A DNA stretch of 64,000 bases from Gammaproteobacteria bacterium (GCA_029880855.1 JAOUNS010000017.1:1-64000), one strand, 5' to 3'; positions 49,867-59,468 are shown, numbered from the stretch's first letter. Translations and numbers: made by a program. Notes: a model not told the origin generated them from the letters alone.

Positions 49867-49880
49867 ATGCCTATAGGCAT
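49867..49880. promoter_or_regulatory. 14-bp perfect palindrome upstream of the first Crp/Fnr gene
   Basis: ATGCCTATAGGCAT lies about 175 bp upstream of the regulator's start and about 100 bp beyond the LRR gene's stop. A dimeric regulator site or a small terminator stem is possible. Nothing else is recognisable in 49692-49977. Confidence 0.3.
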
Positions 49881-49977
49881 TGTTTTCTGTACTTTATAAC
49901 GGTTTTTTTCCGCAGCCGGCTAAATTGTCATTATATTTTTCGCGTATATATGCAGGGCCCACTCTGCGCCACCCTGC

Positions 49978-52797
49978 TCATGCAGTTGCTAGAAGAGACT
50001 GAAAATCCTGATCCTGCAAATAAGCGGCAAAGTCAGCATCATCTATAAACTGTTCAGCCGTCTTGCCCAACTCGAGTGAAATCTGAATATACTTCAGCAT
50101 GTTTTCGCGATCATGAAACGCGGCAAAACCACAAGCCAGATTATAGGCCAGCAGTTGCTCTTCGACCTGTTCCGGCAGATATTGCAAATACCGGTAGAAA
50201 CGTTCCCTGTCATCACTGTGGATAGCGGCAACCAGCACCAGATAGAGACTGCTCGCAAATACCCTCGGCTCCAGCTTGTCAAACATGGCATCGGCCAGGA
50301 GAAAGACTTTTTCATACTCTTCGCCATCCACCATAAAGTAGAACTGGAAACTCAAATCAAGGTCCCGGATATAAACCCTGCCTGACAGTTGTTGCACGAG
50401 GTCCAGCAGGCGCTGCATATCCACCTCAGGATTATCACGATAACCTGAGTCCGTTACACGCTTAAATACGGCACGGATTTCTCTGGCATATAACTCGTTC
50501 GCTTCCTTGCCATTCAACGATTGCAAATAATCACGCCATGGTTCGATCGCCTGCATGGGCGACAGGTTTCGATGCAGCTCATAGATAATACTATCCACCA
50601 CATCAATAACAAACTTGCTGTATTGCGCCTGTTTGTCACGCAGATAGTCCATGGCGACAGCGATTTGGTCCTCCGGGAAATAGGCCCGCAGCAGATCAGC
50701 CACTCTGGATGCGCCCTTGTTGCGCACGAAGCAGTAGTTCATGGCCTTGACGGCTTCGTCATAACTGATCTGCGCCGGATCAATCGCATCCAGGATTTCA
50801 TAATATTTATCGTCAAAGAATGTCTCAAAATCACTTTGCCCGCACATGGCGATCAAGCGACGCACATCATCCGGCTTGTCGGATTCCAGCAATAGCATGA
50901 GTTCCATTGTTTGACTGCGTGCAGCGGACTGGTTGTTGAGCCGGGTTATCCATTCCTCCGGCAGAACCTCAATAATGCCCTGTTGCAGCTCAATAAAATA
51001 TTCACTGCCAAAATAACCCAGACACTCATCCTGATATTCAAAAAAGGCATCCATCAGGCCGGTAAAGGTTTCCTCATCTTTGCAGCGGGAAAACGCCGGG
51101 ACAAACAGGGCATCGGCACCGTCGCCGCCTTCACTGTTCATCATGTCGCTGTGTCCATCGCGCAACAGTTCCAGCAAGGCCGCCGCCTCGAATTCCGGGA
51201 ACAGATCATCATACAGCTGATCCAGTACGGTACTCTCCCAAAAACGGTGGCCAAAGTCATAGTATGCACATGCCTTGTCAAAATAACTGATCACCTGCTT
51301 TTGCGCCTCAACATCCTTGCGCTCGATCAGTTCCTCTATTGCCTGCACGGTAATGTTGTAATTATCGTTGGTCACGGAGCGTAATGAGATATCCACCAGC
51401 GTCAAAAGTGTATCGATACTCACTGCGGCATGATGCTTCGCCAGCCCTTGCTCCAGCTGCGGCAGGCTGACCAATTCTTCATTATCGGCTTCCTCGCCAA
51501 AGTATCCGGCCAATGGGTTGTTATCATCATGGTAGTTCTTGTCCACGTAGAGTTTCAGGTCGGCCACCGCCTGTTCAAAGACGGCCGGCTCATCAGCCGC
51601 GGTGGCGGCCACCACCTCTTCTATCGTTGGCAGATTTTTGAATTTCTCACGCAATTGCCACTGCGCCTGAACATCGTCATCGGCTGTCAGCGTTGTCAGT
51701 GTGGGATGGACATAGATGGGATCCAGATCATCAATACCGGAACAACCTTCTATATTCAGCTCCTCCAGCTGCGTGAGACTTTCCAGTACGCTGATGTCGG
51801 CCAGCTCATCACAACTTTCCAGCTTGAGCCTGCGCAACGGTAATCCGGCCAGACCATCGATATTCTCCAGCGCCTCAGCGTTTTCCAGATCCAGATCTTC
51901 CAGAGCGATCAGTCCGGCAAAATCAGCACAATCCACCAGCGCCGAATATTCTATCTTCAGTTTGCGCAGTTGCCCGGCATTTTTTAAAAAGCCGATATCC
52001 TCCACACCGCACATACTTAAATCCAGTTCGGCCAGTAACGGCAACCGCCCAATCACCTCAGGCAATGGCTTGAGATAAACCTTGCCCTCACCATACTTGT
52101 CCACCGGCGAGAGGGTGCCTTCATTAAAGGCCTGTGAAAAATCCAGCTTGTGCAAGTTGATCAGATTGGCAAATTCATCCGGTAGTTTGCTGATATGTTG
52201 ATTGAACGCCAGTTCCTGTAAATCAGTCAGGCCGCATATTGCAGTCGGGAAAGTGCGCATATGTACGCCGCGAATGGATAATTTTTTCAGGCTTTGTAAT
52301 TGCGCAAACGCTTCCGGCAGATCACGCAAACCGCAGGAGACCAGTTCCAGCTCTTCCAGTTTGGCTAACTGTGCTATTTCGGGCGGCAGTTCACCCTCTT
52401 TCATGTGCGAACCCCACAGCTCCATGCGTTGCAGGTTGGGCATGGCGGAAACAATGGCGCGTGTGTCATTGGCGGTATGTTTCACAACAACATCAAACTG
52501 TCTGATATGCGGCAAGGCCGGCAATTCAGCCAGATCACAAAACGACCAGAGCGTCAGTTTTTTTATGTTGGTGAGTTTTTCCAGATTCACGGGTGGCGGA
52601 TAGAGGCTGTCCCGATTGCCGCCCGAGATATAGATCTCCTCCAGGTTTGGAAATTCATTTAATTCCAGCGGCAGTGTTATCTCACCGGTCACATCATCGA
52701 TACGTAATTTCCGGATATCACGATACTGCAGCAGCTGAGTTATATCATAGGCTTCTTTGGAGAGATCAAGACTGAGGGTGTTATCTTCGTACTTCAT
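49978..52797 (-). CDS. large leucine-rich-repeat protein
   Basis: 939 aa, very acidic, no signal peptide or membrane helix, so cytoplasmic. Residues about 20-380 are leucine-rich repeats of the bacterial 23-residue type (LPPEIAQLAKLEELELVSCG; LPEAFAQLQSLKKLSIRGVH; LTQLEELNIEGCSGIDDLDP). The remaining 550 residues form an alpha-helical domain with TPR-like character (FYRYLQYLPEQVEEQLLAYN). LRR domains bind proteins. I know no characterised relative with this C-terminal half. GGAAGGCCGCGT precedes the ATG. It sits between two Crp/Fnr paralogues, all on the minus strand. Confidence 0.7.
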   Translation of the reverse strand: MKYEDNTLSLDLSKEAYDITQLLQYRDIRKLRIDDVTGEITLPLELNEFPNLEEIYISGGNRDSLYPPPVNLEKLTNIKKLTLWSFCDLAELPALPHIRQFDVVVKHTANDTRAIVSAMPNLQRMELWGSHMKEGELPPEIAQLAKLEELELVSCGLRDLPEAFAQLQSLKKLSIRGVHMRTFPTAICGLTDLQELAFNQHISKLPDEFANLINLHKLDFSQAFNEGTLSPVDKYGEGKVYLKPLPEVIGRLPLLAELDLSMCGVEDIGFLKNAGQLRKLKIEYSALVDCADFAGLIALEDLDLENAEALENIDGLAGLPLRRLKLESCDELADISVLESLTQLEELNIEGCSGIDDLDPIYVHPTLTTLTADDDVQAQWQLREKFKNLPTIEEVVAATAADEPAVFEQAVADLKLYVDKNYHDDNNPLAGYFGEEADNEELVSLPQLEQGLAKHHAAVSIDTLLTLVDISLRSVTNDNYNITVQAIEELIERKDVEAQKQVISYFDKACAYYDFGHRFWESTVLDQLYDDLFPEFEAAALLELLRDGHSDMMNSEGGDGADALFVPAFSRCKDEETFTGLMDAFFEYQDECLGYFGSEYFIELQQGIIEVLPEEWITRLNNQSAARSQTMELMLLLESDKPDDVRRLIAMCGQSDFETFFDDKYYEILDAIDPAQISYDEAVKAMNYCFVRNKGASRVADLLRAYFPEDQIAVAMDYLRDKQAQYSKFVIDVVDSIIYELHRNLSPMQAIEPWRDYLQSLNGKEANELYAREIRAVFKRVTDSGYRDNPEVDMQRLLDLVQQLSGRVYIRDLDLSFQFYFMVDGEEYEKVFLLADAMFDKLEPRVFASSLYLVLVAAIHSDDRERFYRYLQYLPEQVEEQLLAYNLACGFAAFHDRENMLKYIQISLELGKTAEQFIDDADFAAYLQDQDFQSLLATA

Positions 52798-52917
52798 ACG
52801 CGGCCTTCCCTGTAAGTTATTCTGATTTATTAATCCATCTTATCCGAATCAGTACGGCAGGAAAAACGCTTTTCGGCCAAACTTGCAGACCGTGTCACGA
52901 GTCAGGAAGGGGAGCAT

Positions 52918-52948
52918 AAAAAAACCGGACTATTACCTCCGGTTTTTA
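52918..52948 (-). terminator. rho-independent terminator of the second Crp/Fnr gene
   Basis: AAAAACCGG-(A)GGTAATAGT-CCGGTTTTT on the minus strand, with T-run, about 88 bp beyond the stop at 53036. The stem can act in either direction. Confidence 0.75.
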
Positions 52949-53035
52949 AGGCAGGTTGCTCAGTCGGGAGAGTCTGTGAGAATCACGACATGGATCTGCC
53001 TAAAGCTGTCGCGGACAACGAGACGGGAACAGGTT

Positions 53036-53779
53036 TTATATATTGACCTTGCCCTTGCCCTGGCTCGCCAGACTCAAGGAGTGTTTGCACACCAGGTGAA
53101 TACGCCCCCGGGCCAGCTGAATACAGCGCTTGTGTTCAAAATCCTTCAGGATGCGGCTGATCATTTCCCGTGTGGTGCCCAGCTCATGGGCGATATCGGA
53201 ATGGGTCACCTGTATGGGATGACCGCAGGAACGATCAAATTGCTCCACCAGCCAGCAGGCCACGCGCAGGTCCAGTCGGTCAAAGGCAAAACCGGAGACC
53301 AGATTGGTCAGCAGGGAGAGGCGCTCGGTCAGGGTGCGCAACACGTAGTTACGGAAGCTGGTTGATTGATCCAGCGCAGTCTGGAAGGCAACCCGATTGA
53401 TCACCAGTCCGCGCATGGCGGTTTCGGTTTTCACCGAGATGCGGGACTGGACCCCATCCACCAGATTATTCAGGCTGTGAATACAGAGCTGACCCGGCTC
53501 CACCCGATACAGGGTCACCTCGCGGCCCTCATCAGAGTGGCGATAGACCCGCACGCAACCTTCAACAATCAACATCAGATGGTTGCATTCCATACCTTCA
53601 TGGAAAATCGCGGTGTCGGCCGGGAAGGTCTGTAACTTGGCGCCGGCCAGCATATCCCAACATGCCTGATCGGCGTTTTCTGTCAGGGCATGGTAATCCG
53701 AAAGCAACGCCTTCAGTTTGCTGTGGTCAATGGTCGCTGCCTGGACTCCACTATGAACAATACCTGGATGTGCTGTCAT
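53036..53779 (-). CDS. Crp/Fnr-family transcriptional regulator (copy 2)
   Basis: 247 aa. The beta-roll (FPADTAIFHEGMECNHLMLI, then VTLYRVEPGQLCIHSLNNLV) and winged HTH (VTHSDIAHELGTTREMISRI) resemble the regulator at 48996, with identical stretches such as EGREVTLYR/EDREVTLYR. No Fnr-type N-terminal cysteines are present. The ligand is unknown. GAGGATGAGAGA precedes the start. The AT-rich region 53830-53930 upstream holds several TATAAT-like strings but no single promoter can be chosen. Confidence 0.85.
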   Translation of the reverse strand: MTAHPGIVHSGVQAATIDHSKLKALLSDYHALTENADQACWDMLAGAKLQTFPADTAIFHEGMECNHLMLIVEGCVRVYRHSDEGREVTLYRVEPGQLCIHSLNNLVDGVQSRISVKTETAMRGLVINRVAFQTALDQSTSFRNYVLRTLTERLSLLTNLVSGFAFDRLDLRVACWLVEQFDRSCGHPIQVTHSDIAHELGTTREMISRILKDFEHKRCIQLARGRIHLVCKHSLSLASQGKGKVNI

Positions 53780-54013
53780 TCTCTCATCCTCAATATGCCA
53801 AACTCTTCAGAGTCTGTGCCTGGCGTGGTGTGCTGAATGGAAACATAATCATGCTGATCAAATTATATACTGATAATATCCCTATAATAAATAGTGCATT
53901 ATCCTCCTTTTCGTGGGTATTTTCAGTACCTTTTGGCACACAACACACCGCTGCCACGACCAGGCCAAATAAGGCTTAAGTATCAGTAAGTTGCGGTCGC
54001 AGCAGAGATGCAG

Positions 54014-54038
54014 AAAAAAAGGGGCCGCAAGGGCCCCC
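54014..54038 (-). terminator. rho-independent terminator of the DsrE-like gene
   Basis: On the minus strand GGGGGCCC-TTGC-GGCCCC is followed by TTTTTTT. It lies 30 bp beyond the stop at 54068. Confidence 0.8.
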
Positions 54039-54067
54039 ATAAAACTCCATGAATCCGATGTCAGCCG

Positions 54068-54547
54068 CTAGATAAAGAGGCAGATATCTGATTCACCGGC
54101 AAACTCAAAAAAGGTCGCGGCACCGCCGTATTCCACGTCGGAGATGAACTCGCTGGTGGAGAGATCGAACAGGTCCACGGTCATCTGGCAGGCAATCATT
54201 TTTACCTCCAGTTCCTGACACATGCTGCGCAACTCTTCCAGGCTGGCAACACCCTTTTTCTTCATTTTGGATTTCATCATCATGGTCATGATGCTTTCCA
54301 TACCCGGAATGGCGGTACCCAATACCGGGAACCATTTGTCCATGCCCATGGGCATGGGCATGCCGGGATTGCCCAGCGGGCTGACCTTGACCTTGATGTT
54401 CTTTTTCAGCAACTGCAGGCCATAAAAGGTAAAGAAGATCTGTACCTGATAACCCAGTGCAGCGGCAGTGGAGGCCAGGATGAAAGGAGGATAACCCCAA
54501 TCCAACGTACCCTTGGTGGCGATAATTGCCAGCTTTTTCTCACTCAT
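54068..54547 (-). CDS. DsrE/DsrF-like (DsrE2-type) sulfur-trafficking protein
   Basis: 159 aa from the ATG at 54547 (AGGAATTACC upstream). The N-terminus KKLAIIATKGTLDWGYPPFI, then ASTAAALGYQVQIFFTFYGL, and a long Met/Lys-rich insertion (GMPMPMGMDKWFP, then MTMMMKSKMKKKG) are typical of DsrE2-type proteins. The conserved Cys is in KMIACQMTVDLF, followed by FISDVEYGGAATFFEFAGES. Relatives carry sulfane sulfur on that Cys and are common in sulfur-oxidising bacteria together with TusA and rhodanese. Neither partner is adjacent here. It has its own terminator. Confidence 0.82.
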   Translation of the reverse strand: MSEKKLAIIATKGTLDWGYPPFILASTAAALGYQVQIFFTFYGLQLLKKNIKVKVSPLGNPGMPMPMGMDKWFPVLGTAIPGMESIMTMMMKSKMKKKGVASLEELRSMCQELEVKMIACQMTVDLFDLSTSEFISDVEYGGAATFFEFAGESDICLFI

Positions 54548-54762
54548 TGGTAATTCCTGCTTCTGTCCGGTTTCGATGCCGCTATTCTGTCGGCACACCA
54601 CAGTGAATTCTGTATGTTTGGGTACAAAACGGTAAAAAATTCACGACACTTTTCCTCTGTTTGCACCTGATCCATCCAGTGTGCGTTTAGCCACTTAAAC
54701 GCATAGACCAACTGCACTAAAATTGCCGCCTTTCGGAATGGACGACTGCTGAGGATGCCTGC

Positions 54763-55698
54763 ATGAACCGCCTGTTATTACGCCCTGTTTACCACTTGAT
54801 GATCTTGCTCGCCGGTTTCCCGGCATTTATAACCGCCGCCGCTGCCGATGAACCCCGCTACAAACCCTTCGTCCTGGCACAGACCGTCGACAGCACCGAT
54901 CTCAAACAGCAAATCGACACCGTCAAACAAAAACTCGCCGCCAACGGCTATCAGATCATCGGTGAATACACACCTTATATTGATAATCACATTCTGGTCA
55001 TCACCAATGACCGGTTACGCAAGCACGCCGCCCGCACCGAATTCGGCGGTTATGGCGCAAGTCAACGCGTTGCATTCAACAAATCCGGCAACCGGATCCA
55101 GATCAGCCATACCAACCCGGTCTACATGGCCCACGCCTATCGAATGCAATCCGATCTGCAAGACGTCAGAAAGCAACTGGCCGGTATCCTCGGCTATGAA
55201 CAGGACTTTGGTGCGCGACTCGGCTTGACTGCAAAAGCATTGCGTAAGTACCACTATGATTTTCTTATGCCTTATTTCACTGACCACATGAATCTGGCGG
55301 AATATAAAACCCAGCAGGCGGCGATTGACTATATTGAGAAATCACTGCAAGGTAAAAACAGCACGGTTAAAAAAGTCTACCGTATCGACATCCCCGGCAA
55401 ACAGGAGACCGTCTTCGGTGTGCAATTTAAAGGAAAAGACAAGGATGATTGCAGCAGTGATGACTACATCATGTCCCGGGTGGATTTTGAAAATTTTAAA
55501 GCCACTGCACATTTGCCCTATGAAATTCTGATATCAAAAGGCCGGGTTTTTGCCCTGTTCGCCGAATTTCGTATCGCGATCAGCTTTCCCGATCTGAGCA
55601 TGGTGGGCAGACGCAGCTTCGCGACCATCATCTGCGCACCCTCCGCCATCGAAAACAGCCTGATCAAGGTCACCGGCGGTACAGACGAGGAATATTAA
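54763..55698 (+). CDS. secreted protein with DUF302-like features
   Basis: 311 aa. A signal peptide (LMILLAGFPAFITAAAADEP, cleavage near AAA-DEP) precedes two similar alpha/beta parts. The C-terminal part (PYEILISKGRVFALFAEFRI, then AISFPDLSMVGRRSFATIIC) resembles DUF302-type ligand-binding domains. Function unknown; probably periplasmic. Its stop overlaps the end of the converging gene by 3-4 bp. Confidence 0.6.
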   Translation: MNRLLLRPVYHLMILLAGFPAFITAAAADEPRYKPFVLAQTVDSTDLKQQIDTVKQKLAANGYQIIGEYTPYIDNHILVITNDRLRKHAARTEFGGYGASQRVAFNKSGNRIQISHTNPVYMAHAYRMQSDLQDVRKQLAGILGYEQDFGARLGLTAKALRKYHYDFLMPYFTDHMNLAEYKTQQAAIDYIEKSLQGKNSTVKKVYRIDIPGKQETVFGVQFKGKDKDDCSSDDYIMSRVDFENFKATAHLPYEILISKGRVFALFAEFRIAISFPDLSMVGRRSFATIICAPSAIENSLIKVTGGTDEEY

Positions 55699-55883
55699 GC
55701 CGAAGATTTTTCCAGAATCATCTGGATCGCTTTTTGGATGCGACTCTGGCGGGTGGCGTGTTTTTTCGCCTCCTCTATCCATTTGATATATTCGCGCTGA
55801 TGAGACACTGACAGCTGCTCAAATAAACCCATAGCCTCACCATGGTTGGTCAACTCGACAAGAAAATCTTCCGGAATACTCAT
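55695..55883 (-). CDS. short YdeI/OmpD-associated family protein
   Basis: 62 aa from the ATG at 55883, which has AGGAGTTGCGT before it. The sequence FEQLSVSHQREYIKWIEEAK, then RQSRIQKAIQMI, is the C-terminal signature of YdeI/OmpD-associated proteins (LS.SHQREYV.WI.EAK...TR..RI.K....). Longer family members add an N-terminal DUF1801-like domain. This short form keeps only the last domain but has its own start. Role unknown, sometimes annotated as bacteriocin protection. It lies 20 bp downstream of the aminopeptidase-like gene. Confidence 0.7.
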   Translation of the reverse strand: MSIPEDFLVELTNHGEAMGLFEQLSVSHQREYIKWIEEAKKHATRQSRIQKAIQMILEKSSA

Positions 55884-55903
55884 ACGCAACTCCTGGTATA
55901 CAA

Positions 55904-56959
55904 TCACTCCACTTTTGTTATTTGCACATCCGCCAGCGCGGCCTGTCGCTCTGCTTTCTCCAGCTTGCCGATGCGCGTCACTTCAGCATAGAAGCGCGGC
56001 AGGTCATAGTCCAGTCGCTGCAGCAACGCCTCAAAGGCCGGCACCAGTTCATGATAAGTGGCGGTCAGGGCCAGATGGGCATTATTCAGTCCCTGCGCCA
56101 TCCACTTGTCATAACCGTCATACCCGTCCCAGCGCTTTTTCAACACCAGATATTCCTGTTGCAGCTCGGCAAAGAGCCGCCGCTTGCCCTCCGCCAGCTT
56201 TTGCGGCTCCTTTTCCGCAGCATAAAACTGTTTGAGCTTTTCCCGTGTACCGCGCAACAGCTGGTTGAAATCCTTCTGTCGCTCCTTATAGATCCGATAC
56301 CGCTGATTGGCCGCCGGATCATTTAACTTTAACAACCAGCGCCGCACCCCTTCCAGCTCCACCGCCGTGGCGAAGGCCTCGTTAAAGGCCGAATCGTTTT
56401 CGATATAGACCTGCTGATGGGCCAGCTCATGAAACAGCACCCCGGCCAGATGCACATCATCCCGATACAACATGGAACTCACCAGCGGATCATTAAACCA
56501 GCCCAGGGTGGAATAAGCTGATGCACCGGAGACCTGCACATCATAACCCTGCCCCTGCAACTCCGCCGCCTTGGCCTGCGCCGCCGCCTCATTGAAATAA
56601 CCCCGATAACTGATACAACCCACGACCAGAAAACACCACTGCCTCGGTGTAATGGAATAGGGTTTGGTCGCCACCACATTCCAGACCGGATACTTGCGAT
56701 CCAGCTTGACGAACTTCTTGTAACTGCCGTTATCCGGCAGACCCAGCTCGGCCACCGCAAACTGCCGCATCACCAGCACCTGCTGTAACTTCGCCTTCAA
56801 CTCCGCCGAGGTCTCCTGCTGTGCCAGCACCTCTTCAATGGGTTTCTCGCCGGACATCAACGCAAAATGGCCGGACATGAGATGGGTGTAGTAGCTGATG
56901 GAGGAGCAGCCGGAGGTGAACAGCAGGAATATGCTTAAAATCGGTAATCTGAAATACAT
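55904..56959 (-). CDS. putative aminopeptidase lipoprotein (DUF2265-type)
   Basis: 351 aa. Lipobox LLFTSGC gives a lipidated Cys at residue 18. The protein has the Aminopep (PF10023-like) pattern YYTHLMSGHFALMSGEKPIE, then GYDVQVSGASAYSTLGWFND and PLVSSMLYRD. The zinc motif is FHELAHQQVYIENDSAFNEA, where HELAH and the later NEAFAT Glu are the expected ligands. It is therefore a probable membrane-anchored metallopeptidase facing the periplasm. Substrate unknown. Confidence 0.82.
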   Translation of the reverse strand: MYFRLPILSIFLLFTSGCSSISYYTHLMSGHFALMSGEKPIEEVLAQQETSAELKAKLQQVLVMRQFAVAELGLPDNGSYKKFVKLDRKYPVWNVVATKPYSITPRQWCFLVVGCISYRGYFNEAAAQAKAAELQGQGYDVQVSGASAYSTLGWFNDPLVSSMLYRDDVHLAGVLFHELAHQQVYIENDSAFNEAFATAVELEGVRRWLLKLNDPAANQRYRIYKERQKDFNQLLRGTREKLKQFYAAEKEPQKLAEGKRRLFAELQQEYLVLKKRWDGYDGYDKWMAQGLNNAHLALTATYHELVPAFEALLQRLDYDLPRFYAEVTRIGKLEKAERQAALADVQITKVE

Positions 56960-57009
56960 TGCGACGTAGTCAGTAGATTCATCAGGGTAATTTTATCGTA
57001 ACCGGCCGG

Positions 57010-59049
57010 TTATTTCCTGTTTAGTCGCTGACTTTCTTTCAGAATCTTCTGGAGTTTCTCACTGGTCTTATCATCCAGACCGGTACACTTGTTATGGTTC
57101 AGTCCCTTGATAAACATAATTTTTTCATCGTCAGTTATAATTGTAAAATGTTTTAATGGATATTGGCTTATGCCTTGCATTATCCATTTATCGCTACAAC
57201 CAAGCCGGATCATATAGTCAATCCACTGTTGAATAAATGTTTCTCGTTTAAAAGCGGAAATGCATGTTGCCAGAGGGATGCTACGCTGATCACATAACAG
57301 ACCATACTTGGCAGTGACACCTCTAAAATCGGTTATTCTGTTTGATTTCCGTTTTATTCTTGAGATTCGTTTTTCTATAGATTTCCTGTCTATTATCGAA
57401 TTATCTTCCAGCATGAAATCAAAAGCCGCGATGATTGTATGTACTTCTACACGGTTCAACCCTCCGAGCTTAACATCCGTTAACCAGCTTAAATCCAGAT
57501 TTGATGTACTAAAGTCTACACCGTGTAATTGTGCACCACTAAGATATGCACCCTGTAGTTGGGCTTCTTGAAGATTCGCACCCTGTAGTTGGGCTCCTCC
57601 AAGATCTGCACCCTGTAGTTGAGCCCCTTCAAGATCTGCACCCTGTAACTGGACTTTGTAAAGATCCGCACCCTGTAATTGGGCTCGCGCAAGATTCGCT
57701 CCCTGCAATTGGGCCATCACAAGATTCGCTCCCTGTAATTGGGCAAACCCAAGATTCGCACCCTGCAGGGTGGCACCCCAAAGCGACGCACCCTGAAGTT
57801 TGGTTTCATATAGTTTCGCACCCTGAAGTTGGGCGTTACGAAGATCAGCACCTTGTAGCCAGGCCCCTCTGAGACTTACACTCTGTAGTTGGGCTCCATT
57901 AAGATTCGCACCCTGTAGTTGGGTGTTCCAAAATTCCGCTCCCTGTAGCTGAACCCCTTTCAATATTATTTTTGGCAAACTACAATGATTAAACAAGGCG
58001 AAGCGCAGATCACGGTTGCGCAGATCAATACCGATAACCTTGTCCATCGCAGTTTGTTTGGCTTTTTCATTTTTACCCAATAACGCATTTATCGATTGTG
58101 TATCAAGTTGGCCCTGTAAAATAACCTGATTCTCAATAATCAGATTTTGTCTGAATGGCAGTCCGGACAACGAATAGAAAGCTTTTGCCATAAACCACTC
58201 ATCGACACGCCGACCAAATTCATCGGATGAGGGTATTGCAGCGATACACCAGGCAATAATAAACAGCGACACACTGGTCACGGCCAGACTACTCTGGCCG
58301 CGGGCCTGATAATCGATGGGTGATACCAGCGCCGCTGTCTCCCGCCAACTGAGCTTGTCGGCCAGATAGACCCCCACGCGACTGAGATGTTGCGGTGTCC
58401 GTCGTATTCGTCTCTTCAGACCATGCCATAGCTGCCACCACCAGCGTGTTTGTTCATCCGCCGAAATGACAATCCTTGGCCAGATCAGCCACAACAGCAC
58501 GCAGTCCACCAGAATGACAATGCGATGACTCCAGGTGATGGCCTGTGAATGGAACGGGATAAAGCGCAACTCGGCCCAGGTGAGGATAAACAGGGGCAGT
58601 ACAATAAGCGATATCACCATCATGGCGTTGATAAACAGACGCATCAGGCGCGGGTGTTGTTGATCGACAATGGCATGGACCAGCCAGAAAGTCCAGAGAC
58701 GGTCCCGTTGCAGTTTCAGCACCGCTGCATCATCACATTTTTCAGACAGGGCATTAAAACTGTGCAGTTTGCTTGCCAATAGATAGCACTGGACCAACAG
58801 ATTGAAGTGCAACAGCACCAGCATCCATGGTGTGATGACATAGAATTCCAGGATAGGCAGTTTGACATTGAGCAACGGAAGATTTACCGGGTCGATCTTG
58901 AGCAACTGCACATCGGTGGTGGAGGCGATGATCAACCCGAAGTAGACACAGAGCAACAGGAAGGTAATGTGGACATTACGCACCGTTTTGGCGGCGTCAT
59001 TGGCCGCACCGACCAGTTCTCCCAGTTGTTTGGTGATATCCTCAGACAA
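57010..59049 (-). CDS. membrane protein with long pentapeptide-repeat domain
   Basis: 679 aa from a TTG at 59049 (CAGGAACGG spaced 7-8 bp upstream). The N-terminal half carries about five transmembrane helices (TFLLLCVYFGLIIAS; FYVITPWMLVLLHFNLLVQC; INAMMVISLIVLPLFILTWA; IVILVDCVLLWLIWP; SVSLFIIAWCIAAI). Residues about 375-525 are pentapeptide repeats in a strict ten-residue pattern QLQGA(N/D)LxxA, repeated about 15 times, and a 150-residue acidic/basic tail follows. The beta-helix would lie on the cytoplasmic side or be displayed by the membrane part. Function unknown. Confidence 0.75.
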   Translation of the reverse strand: MSEDITKQLGELVGAANDAAKTVRNVHITFLLLCVYFGLIIASTTDVQLLKIDPVNLPLLNVKLPILEFYVITPWMLVLLHFNLLVQCYLLASKLHSFNALSEKCDDAAVLKLQRDRLWTFWLVHAIVDQQHPRLMRLFINAMMVISLIVLPLFILTWAELRFIPFHSQAITWSHRIVILVDCVLLWLIWPRIVISADEQTRWWWQLWHGLKRRIRRTPQHLSRVGVYLADKLSWRETAALVSPIDYQARGQSSLAVTSVSLFIIAWCIAAIPSSDEFGRRVDEWFMAKAFYSLSGLPFRQNLIIENQVILQGQLDTQSINALLGKNEKAKQTAMDKVIGIDLRNRDLRFALFNHCSLPKIILKGVQLQGAEFWNTQLQGANLNGAQLQSVSLRGAWLQGADLRNAQLQGAKLYETKLQGASLWGATLQGANLGFAQLQGANLVMAQLQGANLARAQLQGADLYKVQLQGADLEGAQLQGADLGGAQLQGANLQEAQLQGAYLSGAQLHGVDFSTSNLDLSWLTDVKLGGLNRVEVHTIIAAFDFMLEDNSIIDRKSIEKRISRIKRKSNRITDFRGVTAKYGLLCDQRSIPLATCISAFKRETFIQQWIDYMIRLGCSDKWIMQGISQYPLKHFTIITDDEKIMFIKGLNHNKCTGLDDKTSEKLQKILKESQRLNRK

Positions 59050-59096
59050 AAGGCCGTTCCTGTACCGTTGTTATAGTTTAATCATAGTTTTTTAAT

Positions 59097-59234
59097 GCAA
59101 AGACGCCAAGATACAGTGTTTTATATTTCATTTTCTTCACGTCTTTGTGTAGAAATCACAAAGTGGTCAAATTTTCGTCATTCCTGTGAATACCGGAATC
59201 CGGTTTTATGTTGTTCTCATGCTTTGCGTGGGAA
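59097..59234. repeat. mosaic of short dispersed intergenic repeats
   Basis: Three strings in a row look like dispersed intergenic repeat types. The first is GCAAAGACG...CGTCTTTG (59097-59150, inverted). The second is CGTCATTCCTGTGAATACCG followed by GAATCCGG (59176-59204). The third is GTTCTCATGCTTTGCGTGGG followed by AACG (59213-59234, a small hairpin). No gene is supported in 59050-59977. Confidence 0.5.
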
Positions 59235-59293
59235 CGGATATGAATCGCGTCGCGATGGCCCGAAATTTGATGTCGGGGGTTGCCCGACAGCAA

Positions 59294-59468
59294 GTTACTT
59301 TCATTTGCTTGTCCAAATGAAAGTAACCAAAGCAAAAGACACCCCATGCCGGTAAAGCTGTAATTGATATGTATTTCATTCTGTCATTGGCAGATGGACC
59401 TTCCCTGGTCCACTGCCAATCCGCGGCATCCTGCCGCTGCTGATTTATGATGAAATGACATATCAATC
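59294..59468 (-). repeat. composite hairpin-rich repeat R3
   Basis: Read on the minus strand: outer stem TTGATATGTCATTTCATC with its partner; GCGGC-AGGAT-GCCGC (59423-59437); CTGCCAA...TTGGCAG flanks (with one extra base) GGACC-AGGGAA-GGTCC (59396-59411). Then comes the long hairpin GTTACTTTCATTTG/CAAATGAAAGTAAC (59294-59327). R4 has the same order with different stem bases. No gene is supported here. Confidence 0.65.

Noticed and set aside
57541-57960. 30-bp periodic DNA repeats that could be taken for CRISPR or a minisatellite
   Set aside because: They encode the QLQGANLxxA decapeptide repeats of the membrane pentapeptide protein, and reading frame and codon pattern explain the period.
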